This document shows positions 4,322 through 6,153 of a stretch of DNA of 6,153 nucleotides, in pieces; within the stretch, counting starts at the first letter, position 1, and every line of letters begins with the position of its first letter. Under the pieces are notes generated by a model, which did not search any database, was not told the DNA's origin, and saw only the letters and a program-made list of their open reading frames with translations. The stretch is from Rhodospirillales bacterium. Its GTDB lineage: Bacteria > Pseudomonadota > Alphaproteobacteria > Rhodospirillales > 2-02-FULL-58-16. The translations under genes and the position numbers were made by a program. The DNA lies in contig JAJFIG010000187.1 in assembly GCA_021775195.1 (NCBI GenBank), positions 1 to 6,153 on the forward strand, written 5' to 3'.

Positions 4322-5098
4322 CTAGGAAAGCATCATCGTTTCAATTCTTATCATTTCCCGCCTCCGGTTTAGAACGACCTTTCCAGGCGTATCTTCAAAA
4401 TAGACCCATATTTCCTCTTCGGGGATATAGCTTTCCTCCCGACCGTCACCCTCGCGATAACCGCAATCCATGGTTTGAACGATTTCCTCGAAAGGGATTT
4501 TCTCCGCAGAACTCAACAGGGAATCCCGGTCTACGACGCACTTCAGGCGGTCAAATTTTTCGAGCCGCAAAAGGGTCTTGTCGGCCCATTCCTTATAGAA
4601 ATCGAAAAAACTTCCGATTCTGAAAATATCCGTTCCGCTTTCGCACCAGACCGTTCCCGGGCATGGGCCATTCAGTTCAATTGCGCTTTCTATGGCGCAT
4701 CCATGGCTGCATATGTAAGCCAGTCCCGGCAGGTCCCAAATAGGATCATCGTCAGGATAATCATCCTCTATGGAATAAGTCGTTTCCGTTAACGGGAACG
4801 GGACAGAAAAATCTTCGTTCTGAACGGTTTCGCGGAAATCATAGATTCCGTAATTCGGCCCGGCGCCGCCAGCGCCAAACGATTGCAGGTAGGTTCGGTA
4901 TTCCAAGGGAAGGTCGAGACCGGTCCGGCGCTCGAACTCGACAAGTTCCTTTTCGGGAACAACAGGCAGGACCTTGTAATCATGCCCAAATCTTTCGGTT
5001 CTGGATCCAAAAATCACACCGTGATCGTCCTGCGTGCCAAAGGTTTTGACCTCATCCTTCAGCTTGGCCCAGTAATTCAGATAGTCGTTCTCGTTCAT
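4322..5098 (-). CDS. SUKH (SMI1/KNR4) family protein, possible immunity protein
   Basis: 258 residues from the Met at 5098; the frame also opens at an ATG at 5170 (282 residues). I prefer 5098 because the extra 24 residues (MLRHWRASVEAFR...) do not look like the family, and the upstream promoter's -10 box would overlap the 5170 ATG. Residues 44-74 carry the SUKH start (LPVVPEKELVEFERRTGLDL, then PLEYRTYLQSFG), followed by GAGGAGPNYGIYDF (75-88). The middle part (GLAYICSHGCAIESAIEL, then GTVWCE, and SFFDFYKEWADKTL) continues the fold. An acidic C-terminal extension of about 70 residues follows. SUKH proteins often neutralise polymorphic or contact-dependent toxins in the cytoplasm, but many are general binding proteins. 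No toxin gene is adjacent, so an immunity role is only possible. Confidence 0.85.
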   Translation of the reverse strand: MNENDYLNYWAKLKDEVKTFGTQDDHGVIFGSRTERFGHDYKVLPVVPEKELVEFERRTGLDLPLEYRTYLQSFGAGGAGPNYGIYDFRETVQNEDFSVPFPLTETTYSIEDDYPDDDPIWDLPGLAYICSHGCAIESAIELNGPCPGTVWCESGTDIFRIGSFFDFYKEWADKTLLRLEKFDRLKCVVDRDSLLSSAEKIPFEEIVQTMDCGYREGDGREESYIPEEEIWVYFEDTPGKVVLNRRREMIRIETMMLS

Positions 5099-5168
5099 TG
5101 CCAGGGTCCGTTTGTCAAAAAAATGGCTGGCCCTGAAGGCCTCCACCGATGCCCGCCAGTGGCGTAGC

Positions 5169-5199
5169 ATTAGCCGAAAAATTGACCAGCGCGTGTCAA
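5169..5199 (-). promoter_or_regulatory. candidate promoter of the SUKH gene
   Basis: A perfect TTGACA on the - strand (complement of 5194-5199) is followed, after a long 19-bp spacer, by GCTAAT (complement of 5169-5174, 4/6 to TATAAT). A second perfect TTGACA lies 8 bp upstream (complement of 5202-5207). Transcription would begin near 5162, downstream of the ATG at 5170. Confidence 0.35.
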
Positions 5200-5221
5200 A
5201 GTGTCAATACGAGCGTATAGA
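5193..5221 (+). promoter_or_regulatory. candidate promoter/operator of the acyl-CoA synthetase, overlapping the divergent one
   Basis: GTGTCA (5193-5198, 4/6 to TTGACA), a 17-bp spacer and TATAGA (5216-5221, 4/6) could drive the synthetase with a leader of about 100 nt. The same stretch holds a direct repeat GTGTCAA (5193-5199 and 5201-5207, 8-bp period) and a perfect inverted repeat ATACG-AG-CGTAT (5207-5218) that would lie just before the -10 box, where a repressor could act. The sites are seen; their function is inferred. Confidence 0.33.
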
Positions 5222-5329
5222 ATCCTTTCGGATGAGTGGCGGAAGGTGGAGATCGGCGACCCCCTATTGGGATGGGATGCCGCCCGGGTGGCCCGCCAGT
5301 TCCGGAGACACCGATATCGGGACCGACGC

Positions 5330-6153
5330 GTGAGTATTCGCAATCTGGAAAGGCTGTTCAGTCCGCGCTCGGTCGCCGTTATCGGCGCCTCCGACCGCGA
5401 CGGCGCCGTCGGCGGCCTGGTCATGCGCAACCTGCTCGAGGGAGGGTTTTCCGGTCCCGTCATGCCGGTCAATCCCGACCGCCACGCGGTCTCCGGTGTA
5501 TTGACCTATCCCGATGTGGATGACCTGCCCGAATCTCCGGACCTGGCGGTCGTCTGCACGCCGCCGGCAACCGTTCCCGGGCTCGTCGCCCGCCTCGGCG
5601 CCATCGGCACCCGCGCCGCCATCGTCCTCACCGCGGGACTGACGCGGGAGCAGGACGTCGAGGGCCGCACGCTTCAGGAGGCCATGCTGGAAGCAGCCAA
5701 AGGCGCCGGCCTTCGCATCCTCGGGCCCAATTGCCTGGGGCTGCTGGTCCCCAACATCGGATTGAACGCCAGCTTCGCCCATCTCTCGGCCCTGCCCGGC
5801 CGCATCGCCTTCATCTCCCAATCCGGCGCCCTGTGCACGGCGGTTCTCGATTGGGCCCGGGCCCACGACATCGGTTTTTCCCATTTCATATCCCTCGGCG
5901 ATTGCGCCGACCTCGATTTCGGCGACGTCATCGATTACCTGGGCAGCGACCCCAAGACCCGCGCCATCCTGCTCTACATCGAATCCATCCACGAGCGGCG
6001 CAACTTCATGTCAGCCGCCCGCGCCGCGGCGCGCAACAAGCCCGTCCTGGTCATCAAGGCCGGGCGCGTCGCTGAAGGAGCCAAGGCGGCGGCCTCGCAC
6101 ACCGGGGCGCTGGCGGGCGCCGATGATGTCTACGATGCCGCCATCCGCCGCGC
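5330..6153 (+). CDS. NDP-forming acetate/acyl-CoA ligase (CoA-binding and phospho-His domains), 3' end outside window
   Basis: 274 residues are visible and the frame runs off the right edge. It begins MSIRNLERLFSPRSVAVIGA, typical of this family, from a GTG with a weak GGGA 7 nt upstream. Residues about 12-130 are a Rossmann CoA-binding domain (SVAVIGASDRDG, then FSGPVMPVNPDR). The ligase-like part includes ILGPNCLGLL (GPNC at 132-135), FISQSGALCTAVLDWA (Gln164) and AASHTGALAGADDVYDAA. His257 is the expected phospho-histidine that carries phosphate between NTP/NDP and acyl-phosphate. The enzyme joins acetate or another acid to CoA with NTP, or runs in reverse. Proteobacterial members usually continue into an ATP-grasp domain and often a GNAT acetyltransferase domain; that part is not visible. 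The frame is open back to a stop at 5183-5185, so a GTG at 5201 is an alternative start with 43 extra residues. It is divergent from the SUKH gene. Confidence 0.93.
   Translation, partial: MSIRNLERLFSPRSVAVIGASDRDGAVGGLVMRNLLEGGFSGPVMPVNPDRHAVSGVLTYPDVDDLPESPDLAVVCTPPATVPGLVARLGAIGTRAAIVLTAGLTREQDVEGRTLQEAMLEAAKGAGLRILGPNCLGLLVPNIGLNASFAHLSALPGRIAFISQSGALCTAVLDWARAHDIGFSHFISLGDCADLDFGDVIDYLGSDPKTRAILLYIESIHERRNFMSAARAAARNKPVLVIKAGRVAEGAKAAASHTGALAGADDVYDAAIRR
6015..6049 (+). repeat. 35-bp direct repeat, copy 2 (inside the acyl-CoA synthetase gene)
   Basis: This encodes AARAAARNKPVL of the synthetase, a normal part of the protein leading into its conserved VIKAGR strand. It is therefore the likely source copy of the block also found at 3729-3763, in the same orientation and 2286 bp away. 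Confidence 0.8.

Noticed and set aside
5264..5992. 242-residue - strand open frame opposite the acyl-CoA synthetase
   Set aside because: The + strand frame has clear family motifs through its length; the antisense one is Gly/Asp/Ala-rich with no domain.

Overview
The window reads as GC-rich bacterial DNA, most likely from an alphaproteobacterium. The support is the codon use (heavy GCC, GGC and CGC), the Mu-type early gene set at the left, and the NDP-forming acyl-CoA synthetase at the right. It looks like the junction between an accessory island on the left (about 1-2831) and ordinary chromosomal genes on the right. Taxonomy is inferred from style only; no rRNA or other marker is present.

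Left part (1-1984, all + strand): a decayed or rearranged early region of a Mu-like transposable element. It holds the C-terminal part of a MuB-type AAA ATPase, a winged-helix-like protein of the kind that follows MuB, a possible 25-residue ORF with a GC-rich hairpin over its stop, a 102-residue coiled-coil/HTH-like protein, a possible 17-residue ORF, and a 184-residue protein. That last protein has both MuA-type DNA-binding subdomains but stops before the DDE catalytic core. The MuA-like piece lies after MuB, the reverse of the phage Mu A-B order. About 530 bp of low-GC, pyrimidine-rich DNA without a convincing gene follows (1985-2513). It contains short direct and inverted repeats that could be element-end or operator sites.

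Middle (2514-2911): a small Sec-exported protein gene on the - strand, then the 3' part of a tRNA running from the anticodon loop to the encoded CCA without its 5' half, then a strong intrinsic terminator. A lone tRNA 3' part of this kind is the usual mark of an attachment site. It places the inserted DNA to its left. The perfect TTGACA -35 box of the exported-protein promoter lies inside the anticodon-loop sequence of the fragment.

Right part: three - strand genes, in transcription order a SUKH (SMI1/KNR4) protein, a short-form endonuclease V (deoxyinosine repair) with all expected active-site residues, and a PAPS-dependent sulfotransferase. They run toward the terminator at 2884-2911, whose T-run suits that direction. 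Endonuclease V and the sulfotransferase overlap, and the overlap sits in a 35-bp block that matches (33/35) part of the acyl-CoA synthetase gene about 2.3 kb away. Divergent from the SUKH gene, and running off the right edge, is the N-terminal part of an NDP-forming acetate/acyl-CoA ligase with its phospho-histidine at residue 257. Apart from possible co-transcription of the three - strand genes, I see no common pathway across the window.
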